From positions 1 through 5,885 of the forward strand of contig JANXVV010000332.1 of the NCBI GenBank assembly GCA_025351525.1: DNA of 5,885 nucleotides, written 5' to 3'. A program made the position numbers and the translations under genes. The DNA comes from Humisphaera sp. (GTDB lineage Bacteria; Planctomycetota; Phycisphaerae; Tepidisphaerales; Tepidisphaeraceae). Below, piece by piece: positions 1 to 5,366 of the stretch. Each line of letters begins with the position of its first letter. The stretch's first letter is position 1. Under the pieces are notes generated by a model that saw nothing but the letters and a program-made list of their open reading frames with translations, had not been told where the DNA came from and ran no database searches.

Positions 1-400
1 TCCAGTTCCCGGCGCCATGGGCGGGACCATTGGCGATCTCTTTGAAATTCACCGCGACGCCGCCCATGATGAATTTCGGCGTCTCGCTTGGGAATCGCGT
101 GTCGCGCCACCATCCCAATCCACCCTCGATGTCGGAGTAAAGATCCGCCGGCGGTTTACCGTCATATTGCGCGTGCATCCAGGTGCCGAAAAGACCGGTC
201 TGGAAGCGATGCCCCGGATACTGCTGCAGCAGCGGCCAGGCCGCCGCGTAGAGCGAGAACCCGGCATTGAATTCCTCCGGAACCTTGTCTGAGGCGACCA
301 GCAGATACCCCGACATCTCGGCCTTGCGGACCTCGGCGGAGGAAGTGACGCCCGCCAGCGCGATCAACAGGCCAACGACGAGTTTGAGTGGATGGGTCAT
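1..400 (-). CDS. Secreted protein of unknown function (5' part only, runs off left edge)
   Basis: The ATG is at 400 on the minus strand and the frame stays open to base 2, giving 133 residues with no stop; the rest lies outside the window. Residues 1-22 form a typical Sec signal peptide: Lys6, a hydrophobic core LVVGLLIALAGV, and probable cleavage after Ala22 (TSSA|E). The mature part is rich in Trp, Tyr, Phe and Gly, with blocks such as GLFGTW (69-74), SDIEGGLGWWRD (89-100) and KFIMGGVAVNF (109-119). This suggests a folded extracytoplasmic beta-rich domain. I do not recognise the family and assign no activity. No Shine-Dalgarno is visible before the ATG. It diverges from the DoxX-like gene starting near 458, with at most 57 bases between them. 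Overlapping ORFs on both strands in this stretch are shadows. The signal peptide and uninterrupted frame make the gene itself fairly certain. Confidence 0.8.
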   Translation of the reverse strand, partial: MTHPLKLVVGLLIALAGVTSSAEVRKAEMSGYLLVASDKVPEEFNAGFSLYAAAWPLLQQYPGHRFQTGLFGTWMHAQYDGKPPADLYSDIEGGLGWWRDTRFPSETPKFIMGGVAVNFKEIANGPAHGAGNW

Positions 401-448
401 GGTTGCAAATGTAGCGGATCGCAGTGAGCGGACCAATCCCCCGCGCCC

Positions 449-469
449 CATCCACCCATGCATCCACCC
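449..469. repeat. 9-bp direct repeat around the putative start of the DoxX-like gene
   Basis: CATCCACCC occurs at 449-457 and again at 461-469, separated by the ATG at 458-460 (12-bp period). It sits in the divergent gap between the secreted-protein gene and the DoxX-like gene. It could be a protein-binding site or just chance in C-rich DNA. No function can be inferred. Confidence 0.3.
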
Positions 470-979
470 GAGCGACGGTGCGGGAACGAAGGGGAAATCA
501 GAAAGTCGAAATCAGAAAAAAGCTCGAAGGGGAGAAATGGAAGAAAGCTTGAAGTCCGGAAAGACACCAAGAGCGTTCCCGCTGGTTCGAGCTTCGCATT
601 CTCCCCATGGCGTGATCTTTCACGAACCCATAGACTCGCCATCTTGTTCATCGGGTTGACTCTATTCTCCGCATCGTCGTTTCTGTGCTTCGGAGTCGGA
701 TACCTCGTATTCGGCCCCCTGCAGGCCGAGTTCGAGCGGTATGGACTCGGCAGCTATAGGGTGCTTGCGGCCCTCCTGCAGTTGGCAGGGGGTGCCGGAC
801 AACTCATCGGATTTATCCACCCGCGTCTGGGGGGGCTGGCCTCGGCGGGACTGGCACTGATGATGCTGATCGCGGTGGGCGTGCGGCTGAAAATCGGCGA
901 TAGCCTGATGCAGATGACTCCCGCCCTTTTGTACCTGCTGGTCAATCTCTACTTGTTCCAGGCCTCTTTTCGCCGGTGA
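458..979 (+). CDS. DoxX-like four-helix membrane protein (start uncertain)
   Basis: A 173-residue frame whose residues 60-171 form a small integral membrane protein of the DoxX/DoxX-like type. Four hydrophobic segments lie at about 60-86, 101-120, 125-142 and 153-168. The marks shared with the family are EFERYGL (91-97) before helix 2 and RLKIGD (143-148) followed by a Pro-Ala pair (155-156) between helices 3 and 4. Members are usually 110-150 residues; most have no proven activity, and links to thiosulfate or redox chemistry come from a few named homologues. Residues 1-55 are hydrophilic, Lys/Arg/Ser-rich and encoded by a purine-rich repetitive stretch. They are probably untranslated or a recent extension. 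ATG458 is the only in-frame ATG; TTG644 or TTG656 would give a protein of normal length, but none has a Shine-Dalgarno. The gene converges with another DoxX-like gene at 1008-1385. Confidence 0.7.
   Translation: MHPPERRCGNEGEIRKSKSEKSSKGRNGRKLEVRKDTKSVPAGSSFAFSPWRDLSRTHRLAILFIGLTLFSASSFLCFGVGYLVFGPLQAEFERYGLGSYRVLAALLQLAGGAGQLIGFIHPRLGGLASAGLALMMLIAVGVRLKIGDSLMQMTPALLYLLVNLYLFQASFRR
494..518. repeat. Repeated GAAATCAGAAA motif in a purine-rich tract
   Basis: GAAATCAGAAA is present at 494-504 and again at 508-518 (14-bp period), inside a strongly purine-biased stretch from about 481 to 575. The low complexity of this stretch explains the odd charged N-terminus of the overlapping DoxX-like frame. 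From memory, similar degenerate motifs occur between genes in some planctomycetes; this is an impression, not a search result. Confidence 0.45.
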
Positions 980-1007
980 GGACTTTTCATCTCCGGTCGG
1001 CGACCGC

Positions 1008-1385
1008 TCAGGCGATGGCCGCGACCGCCGCCAGGATCGACAACACGAGCATGCCCACCGCCGGAAGCGACTTTTGAGCCGGATCGCCGACCTTGAGATG
1101 CATCGCGATCGCGCCCACCATCAAAACCGCCATGCCCACGGCGGCAGGTCGCACCAACACCGGAACCCACAGGCCCACTACCAGCGCGATCGCCAGCGAA
1201 ATTTTAAGGGTGCCCACCACGTACAGGGCCCAGGAGGGCAGCCCGTACGCGGCAAACTCCCCCCGCAGCGTGTTCGCCGATCCGCCGCGATAGCCCGTCG
1301 CCCGGTGATACCGCAACACCCAGACATTGAAAATGCCCAGGGCGATGATGATCTGTGCGAGCTGGCCGATGATTTTCATTTTCAT
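1008..1385 (-). CDS. DoxX-like family membrane protein
   Basis: A 125-residue integral membrane protein with four predicted helices at about 5-25, 51-72, 75-95 and 105-125. It carries the DoxX-like hallmarks: a polar loop after helix 1 with RGEFAAYGLP (41-50), then HLKVGDP (96-102) followed by SLPA (106-109) between helices 3 and 4. Length and layout match the DoxX-like (DoxX_2-type) family, for which no general biochemical role is established. I chose ATG1385. An in-frame TTG at 1409 would add eight residues, and ATG1379 would remove two. An AAGG lies about 11 nt before ATG1385, a weak ribosome site. The stop is 28 nt from the stop of the convergent DoxX-like gene, and the two cores can be aligned over about 80 residues with one gap. 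Their common ancestry is inferred by eye. Confidence 0.85.
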   Translation of the reverse strand: MKMKIIGQLAQIIIALGIFNVWVLRYHRATGYRGGSANTLRGEFAAYGLPSWALYVVGTLKISLAIALVVGLWVPVLVRPAAVGMAVLMVGAIAMHLKVGDPAQKSLPAVGMLVLSILAAVAAIA

Positions 1386-1465
1386 TCTTTGGGGTACCTT
1401 GCGATTCAATCGTCAAAAACTGGATAACTGAATACTACCCTGTGATAAGTTGATCGCGATAGGGT

Positions 1466-1471
1466 TATAAT
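1466..1471 (+). promoter_or_regulatory. Possible -10 box (TATAAT) for a long ychF leader
   Basis: A perfect TATAAT consensus is followed by a G/A-rich stretch. No good -35 hexamer lies 16-18 bp upstream; the nearest candidate, TTGATC (1450-1455), is only 10 bp away. If active, the transcript would carry a leader of about 255 nt containing the hairpins described for this region. Confidence 0.3.
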
Positions 1472-1561
1472 GGGAAAAAAGCGGCTCGCCCTGCGGACCC
1501 TATTAAACTACAGGATGCTGATCCTCCCCACCCCGGCGGCGGAGCGAAATGAGGCGGGATC

Positions 1562-1580
1562 CTAGGGGCAGAGCCTCTAG
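1562..1580 (+). other. Small hairpin in the ychF upstream region
   Basis: CTAGGGGC (1562-1569) pairs with GCCTCTAG (1573-1580) around the 3-nt loop AGA, with one G-U pair. There is no T-run after it on either strand in the right position, so it is not a standard intrinsic terminator. It may be a leader-RNA structure or part of a dispersed repeat. Confidence 0.35.
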
Positions 1581-1718
1581 AGCGTAAACCGTAAAAAAAG
1601 ACTTGACATTTAAGACAGTCGCTCCCCTCATGAGTATATGGAGGGAGGGGATCGGGAATTCCAAATGCGATCGTCCTTCTGAAATCCAGTGCCCGCTTCC
1701 GCCGGCCGTGGATTTGCG

Positions 1719-1724
1719 TATACT
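1719..1724 (+). promoter_or_regulatory. Candidate -10 box giving a near-leaderless ychF mRNA
   Basis: TATACT matches five of six positions of the bacterial -10 consensus and ends 10 nt before ATG1735. A start site 6-8 nt downstream would leave a leader of only about 2-4 nt. The sequence just before the ATG (CTCGCCGCCCCT) has no Shine-Dalgarno, which fits leaderless translation. The -35 region is poor (CTTCCG at 1696-1701). Confidence 0.4.
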
Positions 1725-1734
1725 CGCCGCCCCT

Positions 1735-2829
1735 ATGGCATTAGAAGTTGGCATCGTCGGTCTTCCAAACGTCGGCAAAAGCACACTGTTCAACGCGCTC
1801 ACTGCGGCGGGGGTGCTGGCGGCGAATTATCCCTTCGCCACGATCGACCCGAACGTCGGCGTGGTCAGCGTCCCCGACGCCCGGCTGGGCATCATCCGCC
1901 AATTCATTCAGACCGAAAAAATCATCCCCGCCCAGGTGCGCATCGTCGATATCGCCGGCATCGTTCGCGGGGCGAGCACGGGTGAGGGTCTCGGCAATAA
2001 ATTCCTCACGCACATTCGAGAGGTCGACGCGATACTGCACGTCGTCCGCTGTTTCGGCGGCGGTGACATCATCCACGTGGAAGGCAGCGTCGATCCGCTT
2101 CGGGACATCGACACCATCGACACCGAACTGGCGCTGGCGGATTTGGAAACCGTCAGCTCATCGCTCGATAAAGCCGAGCGGTTGGCAAGAACCGGGGACA
2201 AGGAAGCGATCATCAAGGCGGAGATTTTGAAGAAGTGCAAGGTGGTGCTGAACGAAGGCAAGCCGGTGCGCGGGATTGAATTCGATGCGGAGGAAAAGAA
2301 GCTGGTGAAGTCGCTCGGTCTGATCACCGCGAAAAAAGCGCTGTATGTGGCGAACGTGGATGAGAATGATGTTCACGGACAGGGACCGTTGACGCAAAAA
2401 GTTCGCGAGCGCGCCAGGATCGAGGGAGGCGTGGTTGTCCCCGTCTGCGGCAAGCTCGAGGCGGAGCTTTCGGAACTGGCGGAGAACGATCGTAAAGAGA
2501 TGCTCGAGAGTTTGGATCTGACGGAGCCGGCCTTGGCGACCCTCGCGCGGGAGGCTTACAAATTGCTGGGCCGACAGAGTTATTTCACGGCCGGGCCCAA
2601 GGAAATCAGGGCATGGGAAATAGCCGTGGGTGCCACCGCGCCGCAGGCGGCAGGGGTGATTCACAGCGATTTTGAGCGAGCCTTTATTCGGGCGGAAATT
2701 TATGCCTTGGACGATCTTAAGCAGTACAAGAACGAACCGGCGATCAAGGCCGCGGGGAAAATGAGGGCGGAGGGGAAGGCGTATGTGATGAAGGATGGGG
2801 ACATCGCGCATTTCCTGACGGGGGCGTGA
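1735..2829 (+). CDS. ychF: Redox-regulated ATPase/GTPase YchF (Obg-like, OLA1 family)
   Basis: A complete 364-residue YchF, against 363 in E. coli. It is a ribosome-associated P-loop NTPase of the Obg/OLA1 group that can hydrolyse ATP, acts in the cytoplasm, and is linked to translation and stress responses. The sequence shows the P-loop GLPNVGKST (9-17), the NYPFATIDPN switch region (31-40), the DIAG G3 motif (72-75), and NVDE (207-210) in place of the NKxD G4 that normally gives guanine specificity. His114, known to matter for hydrolysis in E. coli, is conserved. The C-terminal TGS domain (about 275-362) has YFTAGPKEIRAW and ends with the usual KDGDIAHF. ATG1735 is chosen because MALEVGIVGLPNVGKST lines up with the family N-terminus; the frame stays open upstream, but that part is not conserved. 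It stands alone, converging with the diguanylate cyclase gene. No unusual residues are seen. Confidence 0.97.
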   Translation: MALEVGIVGLPNVGKSTLFNALTAAGVLAANYPFATIDPNVGVVSVPDARLGIIRQFIQTEKIIPAQVRIVDIAGIVRGASTGEGLGNKFLTHIREVDAILHVVRCFGGGDIIHVEGSVDPLRDIDTIDTELALADLETVSSSLDKAERLARTGDKEAIIKAEILKKCKVVLNEGKPVRGIEFDAEEKKLVKSLGLITAKKALYVANVDENDVHGQGPLTQKVRERARIEGGVVVPVCGKLEAELSELAENDRKEMLESLDLTEPALATLAREAYKLLGRQSYFTAGPKEIRAWEIAVGATAPQAAGVIHSDFERAFIRAEIYALDDLKQYKNEPAIKAAGKMRAEGKAYVMKDGDIAHFLTGA

Positions 2830-2830
2830 T

Positions 2831-2856
2831 GGGTCGCCGAAAGAAGATAGCGACCC
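2831..2856 (+). terminator. Hairpin after ychF, possible terminator
   Basis: GGGTCGC (2831-2837) pairs perfectly with GCGACCC (2850-2856) around a 12-nt loop, starting one base after the ychF stop. There is no T-run after it on the plus or the minus strand, so it is not a textbook intrinsic terminator. Being between convergent genes, it could limit read-through or protect mRNA 3' ends in both directions. Nothing else is evident in the remaining bases up to 2948. Confidence 0.4.
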
Positions 2857-2948
2857 CGGACCTCAAATCGACAAGTCGTGCTGTAACGTCCGAGCGCCAA
2901 ATTTAATTGCATTCGATATGATTGCACTTATTTCAAATCCGTCTCGAA

Positions 2949-4379
2949 CTACTTCCCTTCCGGCTCCCCGCCCTTTTCATCTTTCTCATCCACATCCCAC
3001 GTCTGGGCATCGCCTCCAACCAGATAGATGCTGTTTTTGCCGCCTTTTTTCGCGCCGAACGTCAGCGCGCGATCCGCCGCCTCGACCAGTTCGGTGACGC
3101 TGCGGCCATCCCACGGGAAACTCGCAAGGCCGCCGCTGATCGTCAGGCTTCCCCGGCCACTCGCACCCAGGCCATTGAACTCACTGGTGGCGATGGCTTT
3201 GCGGAATCGCTTCAGAATCTGCAGCGGTTCGAGCGGCACACGGCCATGCGCAACGGGCTTGGCGGGATCTTTAGGTTGGCGAGGGAGCTCCTTTTCCCAG
3301 AACACCACCGCAAATTCGTCGCCGCCGATGCGCGCTACCAGATCGTGCTCACGGCAGCATTTCCGCATCAAGCCGGCGGTTTCCTTGAGGATGTTGTCGC
3401 CCATGGCATGGCCGCACTCATCGTTGTATTTTTTGAAATTGTCGATGTCGAACAAGAGCAGAGTGACCTGGAAACGCATCGTTTTGGCGCGCTCGATGAT
3501 CGACGCCAGAAACATTTCAAAATGACGGCGGTTGTACACGCCGGTCAACTGATCGGTGATCGCGAGTTTGTAAAGGCGGTTATATCGATCCTGCAAAGTG
3601 ACGGCCTTGCCCAGCGCGGCGGCGGTCTGCGAAAGGAAATGCCGTGCGATCGCCGGATCCACTTCCGATCGAATCCCCAGATGCAGATGCCCGACGGATT
3701 CATTCCCCATCCGGACCGGCAATGACTGTACGGCATAAAAATCGTCGACGGAGAGCGGTTCGCGATTGACGGGTTGATAGATCAATTGAAAGCCCGGAGC
3801 AATGATTGCGTTGATCGCCTTGATAGCCATCGCCGGAGCCGCGCCCGGGCTTTGGATCAACGCATCCAGCATCACCTCGGCCAGGGACACGGTTTGCAGA
3901 ACGGACGGGGCGGGGACATTTTTCCTGAGGCTTGAATCCACTGATGCGGATTCGCTCGAGGTCCCGACTTGACCGTTTTCATCGTGAGCAGCGTCGTGAT
4001 GTTGCACCACCCGCACGATCGGCGTGCCGAAAATCTGCTGCAGCTCAGCGGGATTGGGCGGGGTGATGATGTAGTCGTCGCACCCAAACTCGAGCATTTT
4101 TCGGGAGACCGGTTCGAGCGTGGGATGACCGAACAGAATCACCCGCCCCTCGCCGGCGAGTTGTCGAAGCGCGCGGACGGCGGCTTCGGGGCGACGTTCG
4201 ATGGGTTCGGCGTTGGCGACGACGGCGCTGTAGCCGTTGCCGGCCAATTCGGCAATCGCCGCAAACACATTGTCCACCCGCGTCACCCGTGCGGTGGGCG
4301 CGGCCTGCGACAGGGCGGGCTCCATTTCACACCGGATGTCGCCGATCAGGAGAATGTGTTCTTGTGCCAGACGGATCAT
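2949..4379 (-). CDS. Diguanylate cyclase with degenerate receiver and GAF-like domains
   Basis: A 476-residue soluble protein predicted to make cyclic di-GMP from two GTP. Residues 7-118 look like a response-regulator receiver (HILLIG at 8-13, FGCDDYIITPPNPAEL at 98-113). The phospho-accepting Asp is replaced (VVANAEP, 53-59), and the conserved Lys of the TKP motif is Thr106. After a polar linker (about 126-160), residues 165-260 resemble a GAF sensor domain; this is less certain. The GGDEF domain spans about 270-455: DQLTGVYNRR (276-285), FDIDNFKKYND with metal ligands near Asp311 (310-320), and GGDEF (352-356), all intact. REHD at 343-346, five residues before GGDEF, is the RxxD inhibitory site, so product inhibition is likely. 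An extra Pro/Lys-rich loop follows GGDEF (about 361-386). The tail (463-476) is highly charged. The start is 3 nt after the stop of the upstream gene, which suggests translational coupling; GGAAAG lies 10 nt before the ATG. Confidence 0.93.
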   Translation of the reverse strand: MIRLAQEHILLIGDIRCEMEPALSQAAPTARVTRVDNVFAAIAELAGNGYSAVVANAEPIERRPEAAVRALRQLAGEGRVILFGHPTLEPVSRKMLEFGCDDYIITPPNPAELQQIFGTPIVRVVQHHDAAHDENGQVGTSSESASVDSSLRKNVPAPSVLQTVSLAEVMLDALIQSPGAAPAMAIKAINAIIAPGFQLIYQPVNREPLSVDDFYAVQSLPVRMGNESVGHLHLGIRSEVDPAIARHFLSQTAAALGKAVTLQDRYNRLYKLAITDQLTGVYNRRHFEMFLASIIERAKTMRFQVTLLLFDIDNFKKYNDECGHAMGDNILKETAGLMRKCCREHDLVARIGGDEFAVVFWEKELPRQPKDPAKPVAHGRVPLEPLQILKRFRKAIATSEFNGLGASGRGSLTISGGLASFPWDGRSVTELVEAADRALTFGAKKGGKNSIYLVGGDAQTWDVDEKDEKGGEPEGK

Positions 4380-4382
4380 GAT

Positions 4383-4985
4383 TCAGTCACTTTCCGCTTG
4401 AATCGTCGCCGGGGGCTCCGCCAGCAGCGCTCGAAGCTCCTCGATGCTGAGCAGCGGTTCACCGGTGGAATCGTCGAGGTACAGATCGACGTGCGACGGC
4501 GTAGTTTCCGGTTCGATCATCCCCGCACCGCGCGATTCCGCCGACATTGCCCCGTTCGCCGGCGGGGTATATTTCGGGGCGGAAATGGGGGAAACGGAAG
4601 CGGGCGATAACAAGGGCACGGTCGCCGTGCGATGCCAGCCGTCTTCGTTGAGCAACCCATCGGCCCCGCACCGCATCGCTTCCGCCAGTGCAGCGGCCCG
4701 GCCATCGGTCAACGTCAACCACACCTCCACGCGAGGCCAGATTTGCTTGACCGCCACGATGTACTGTAACTCCTCGCGATAGAAACTATTGAGGCTGACG
4801 ACCACCGCGCCATACACCTGCGGCTGGCGTGCCAACTCGACCATCGCCGAATAGGGATCTTCCACAGGGTCGCATTGGAAACCAAGTCGTTCGAGAAGTT
4901 GCAACGATTCCGATCGGCAACTTTCGTTGCCGATGAGCAATGCCCGGCCTGAAGGTCGATTGACTGATAATTGGAGCCCGGACAT
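4383..4985 (-). CDS. Receiver-like (pseudo-receiver) protein in operon with a diguanylate cyclase
   Basis: A 200-residue cytoplasmic protein with no membrane segment. Residues 14-117 follow the receiver pattern: RALLIG (14-19), YGAVVVSLN (58-66), a beta strand EVWLTL (87-92), and CGADGLL (106-112) aligning with the GADDYL turn. All phosphorylation residues are missing: the acidic pair after strand 1 is Asn20-Glu21, the acceptor Asp is absent, and no Lys follows the Gly-Ala-Asp turn. A Pro/Ser/Ala-rich linker (about 121-165) leads to a short helical motif, GEPLLSIEELRALLAEPP (175-192), which may be a docking segment. ATG4985 is supported by GGAG four nucleotides upstream. It lies 3 nt before the diguanylate cyclase gene and so probably shares its mRNA. 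By inference it could regulate or tether that enzyme. I know of no named family for the full-length protein. Confidence 0.82.
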   Translation of the reverse strand: MSGLQLSVNRPSGRALLIGNESCRSESLQLLERLGFQCDPVEDPYSAMVELARQPQVYGAVVVSLNSFYREELQYIVAVKQIWPRVEVWLTLTDGRAAALAEAMRCGADGLLNEDGWHRTATVPLLSPASVSPISAPKYTPPANGAMSAESRGAGMIEPETTPSHVDLYLDDSTGEPLLSIEELRALLAEPPATIQAESD

Positions 4986-5020
4986 CCCACTCCATCGCGG
5001 TAAATGTACATCGATAAACC

Positions 5021-5033
5021 GTATGAATCATAC
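5021..5033. promoter_or_regulatory. Palindromic operator candidate
   Basis: GTATGA-A-TCATAC is a perfect 13-bp inverted repeat with a single central base. It overlaps the -10 box of the promoter for the pseudo-receiver/diguanylate cyclase operon. A dimeric repressor bound here would block transcription. The regulator is unknown, and no helix-turn-helix gene is present in the window. Confidence 0.45.
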
Positions 5034-5054
5034 CCCGTGAATGAGCGGTTGCAA
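5027..5054 (-). promoter_or_regulatory. Sigma-70-type promoter for the c-di-GMP operon
   Basis: On the minus strand, TTGCAA (5054-5049, four of six consensus) and TATGAT (5032-5027, five of six) are separated by 16 bp. Transcription would start near 5020, giving a leader of about 35 nt before ATG4985 that contains the GGAG ribosome site. Both spacing and position fit. Confidence 0.5.
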
Positions 5055-5110
5055 AGCGGCAAATCAGGTTGCCAGAGCAGTTTTCATATTGATATAGCGG
5101 CATTCGGACG

Positions 5111-5187
5111 AAGTGCCGCCGGTGCCCCCACCGGCGGTCTTCAGTCTTCGACGCGGGATTCCGCCGGTGAGGGCACCGGCGGCACTT
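5111..5187. repeat. REP/BIME-like pair of inverted hairpins
   Basis: Bases 5111-5137 pair with 5161-5187 as a 27-bp inverted repeat with one mismatch (C5128 against A5170) around a 23-nt spacer. Each arm is itself a hairpin: CCGCCGGTG-CCCC-CACCGGCGG at 5116-5137 and CCGCCGGTG-AGGG-CACCGGCGG at 5161-5182, each with a 9-bp stem and 4-nt loop. Two head-to-head GC-rich hairpins in an intergenic region are the layout of REP doublets (BIMEs), which in other bacteria are moved by RAYT transposases. No RAYT gene is present here. It lies upstream of both flanking genes, so a role as their terminator is unlikely. Confidence 0.75.
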
Positions 5188-5366
5188 TATTGCAGATACC
5201 GTTCCAGACGCTGCACCATCGTGAAACATGCTTTAAAAGCGGGAATTCGTCCGGCAAAGCAGGCCAAGGGATTGATACTTCGCTTCCTAACCTTTCAGCG
5301 ATTCGAAGGTCTTCATAGATGTACCAGACATTTGAGAAACAAAGCAATTAACTTGAAAGGTGATTC
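5188..5366. other. Upstream region of the PepSY-like gene
   Basis: No convincing gene is seen. A minus-strand frame (5347-5141) reads like protein in places but runs through the REP hairpin, so I do not call it. I see no clear promoter for the downstream gene; TTGATA at 5272-5277 has no matching -10 box at normal spacing. The small palindrome GCTTTAAAAGC lies near 5230. Confidence 0.4.
5357..5363 (+). promoter_or_regulatory. Ribosome binding site of the PepSY-like gene
   Basis: AAGGTGA lies 3 nt before ATG5367 and matches the end of the Shine-Dalgarno consensus. It fixes the start of the downstream gene. It contrasts with several other genes in the window, which have no such site. Confidence 0.6.

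Larger units (their letters stand above)
1386..1734. other. 349-base non-coding region upstream of ychF
   Basis: No convincing gene is seen here. It separates the divergent DoxX-like gene (minus) and ychF (plus). It contains a perfect TATAAT (1466-1471), a 5-bp hairpin AGGAT-GCTG-ATCCT (1512-1525), an 8-bp hairpin (1562-1580), a C-rich/G-rich 7-bp inverted pair (1623-1629 with 1645-1651), and a TATACT close to the ychF start (1719-1724). AGGAT at 1512-1516 could also pair with ATCCT at 1559-1563, so alternative folds exist. The ychF frame is open back to 1603, including an in-frame ATG at 1630, but that extension has no counterpart in YchF proteins. I recognise no known riboswitch class. Confidence 0.6.

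Noticed and set aside
994..1006. CGGTC-GGC-GACCG hairpin between the convergent DoxX-like genes as a bidirectional terminator
   Set aside because: Only a 5-bp stem, no T-run on either side, and easily expected by chance in GC-rich DNA.
1603..1608. Perfect -35 hexamer TTGACA upstream of ychF
   Set aside because: No -10-like hexamer at 15-19 bp; the nearest AT-rich stretch (GTATAT) is about 26 bp away.
1665..1682. Five-codon leader peptide (ATG1665) behind a GGAGGGAGGGG stretch
   Set aside because: The spacing is too long, there is no attenuator logic or regulatory codon run, and such short frames are frequent by chance.
1603..1734. N-terminal extension of YchF from upstream start codons (ATG1630 and others)
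   Set aside because: The family N-terminus matches ATG1735 exactly, and the extension has no YchF-like sequence.
2922..3725. Long plus-strand frame opposite the diguanylate cyclase
   Set aside because: It is the antisense shadow of the GGDEF coding region, a common artefact in GC-rich genes.
5141..5347. Minus-strand frame of 68 codons with protein-like composition
   Set aside because: It runs through the REP-like hairpin, has no ribosome site and no recognisable domain. It may be a relic but cannot be supported.
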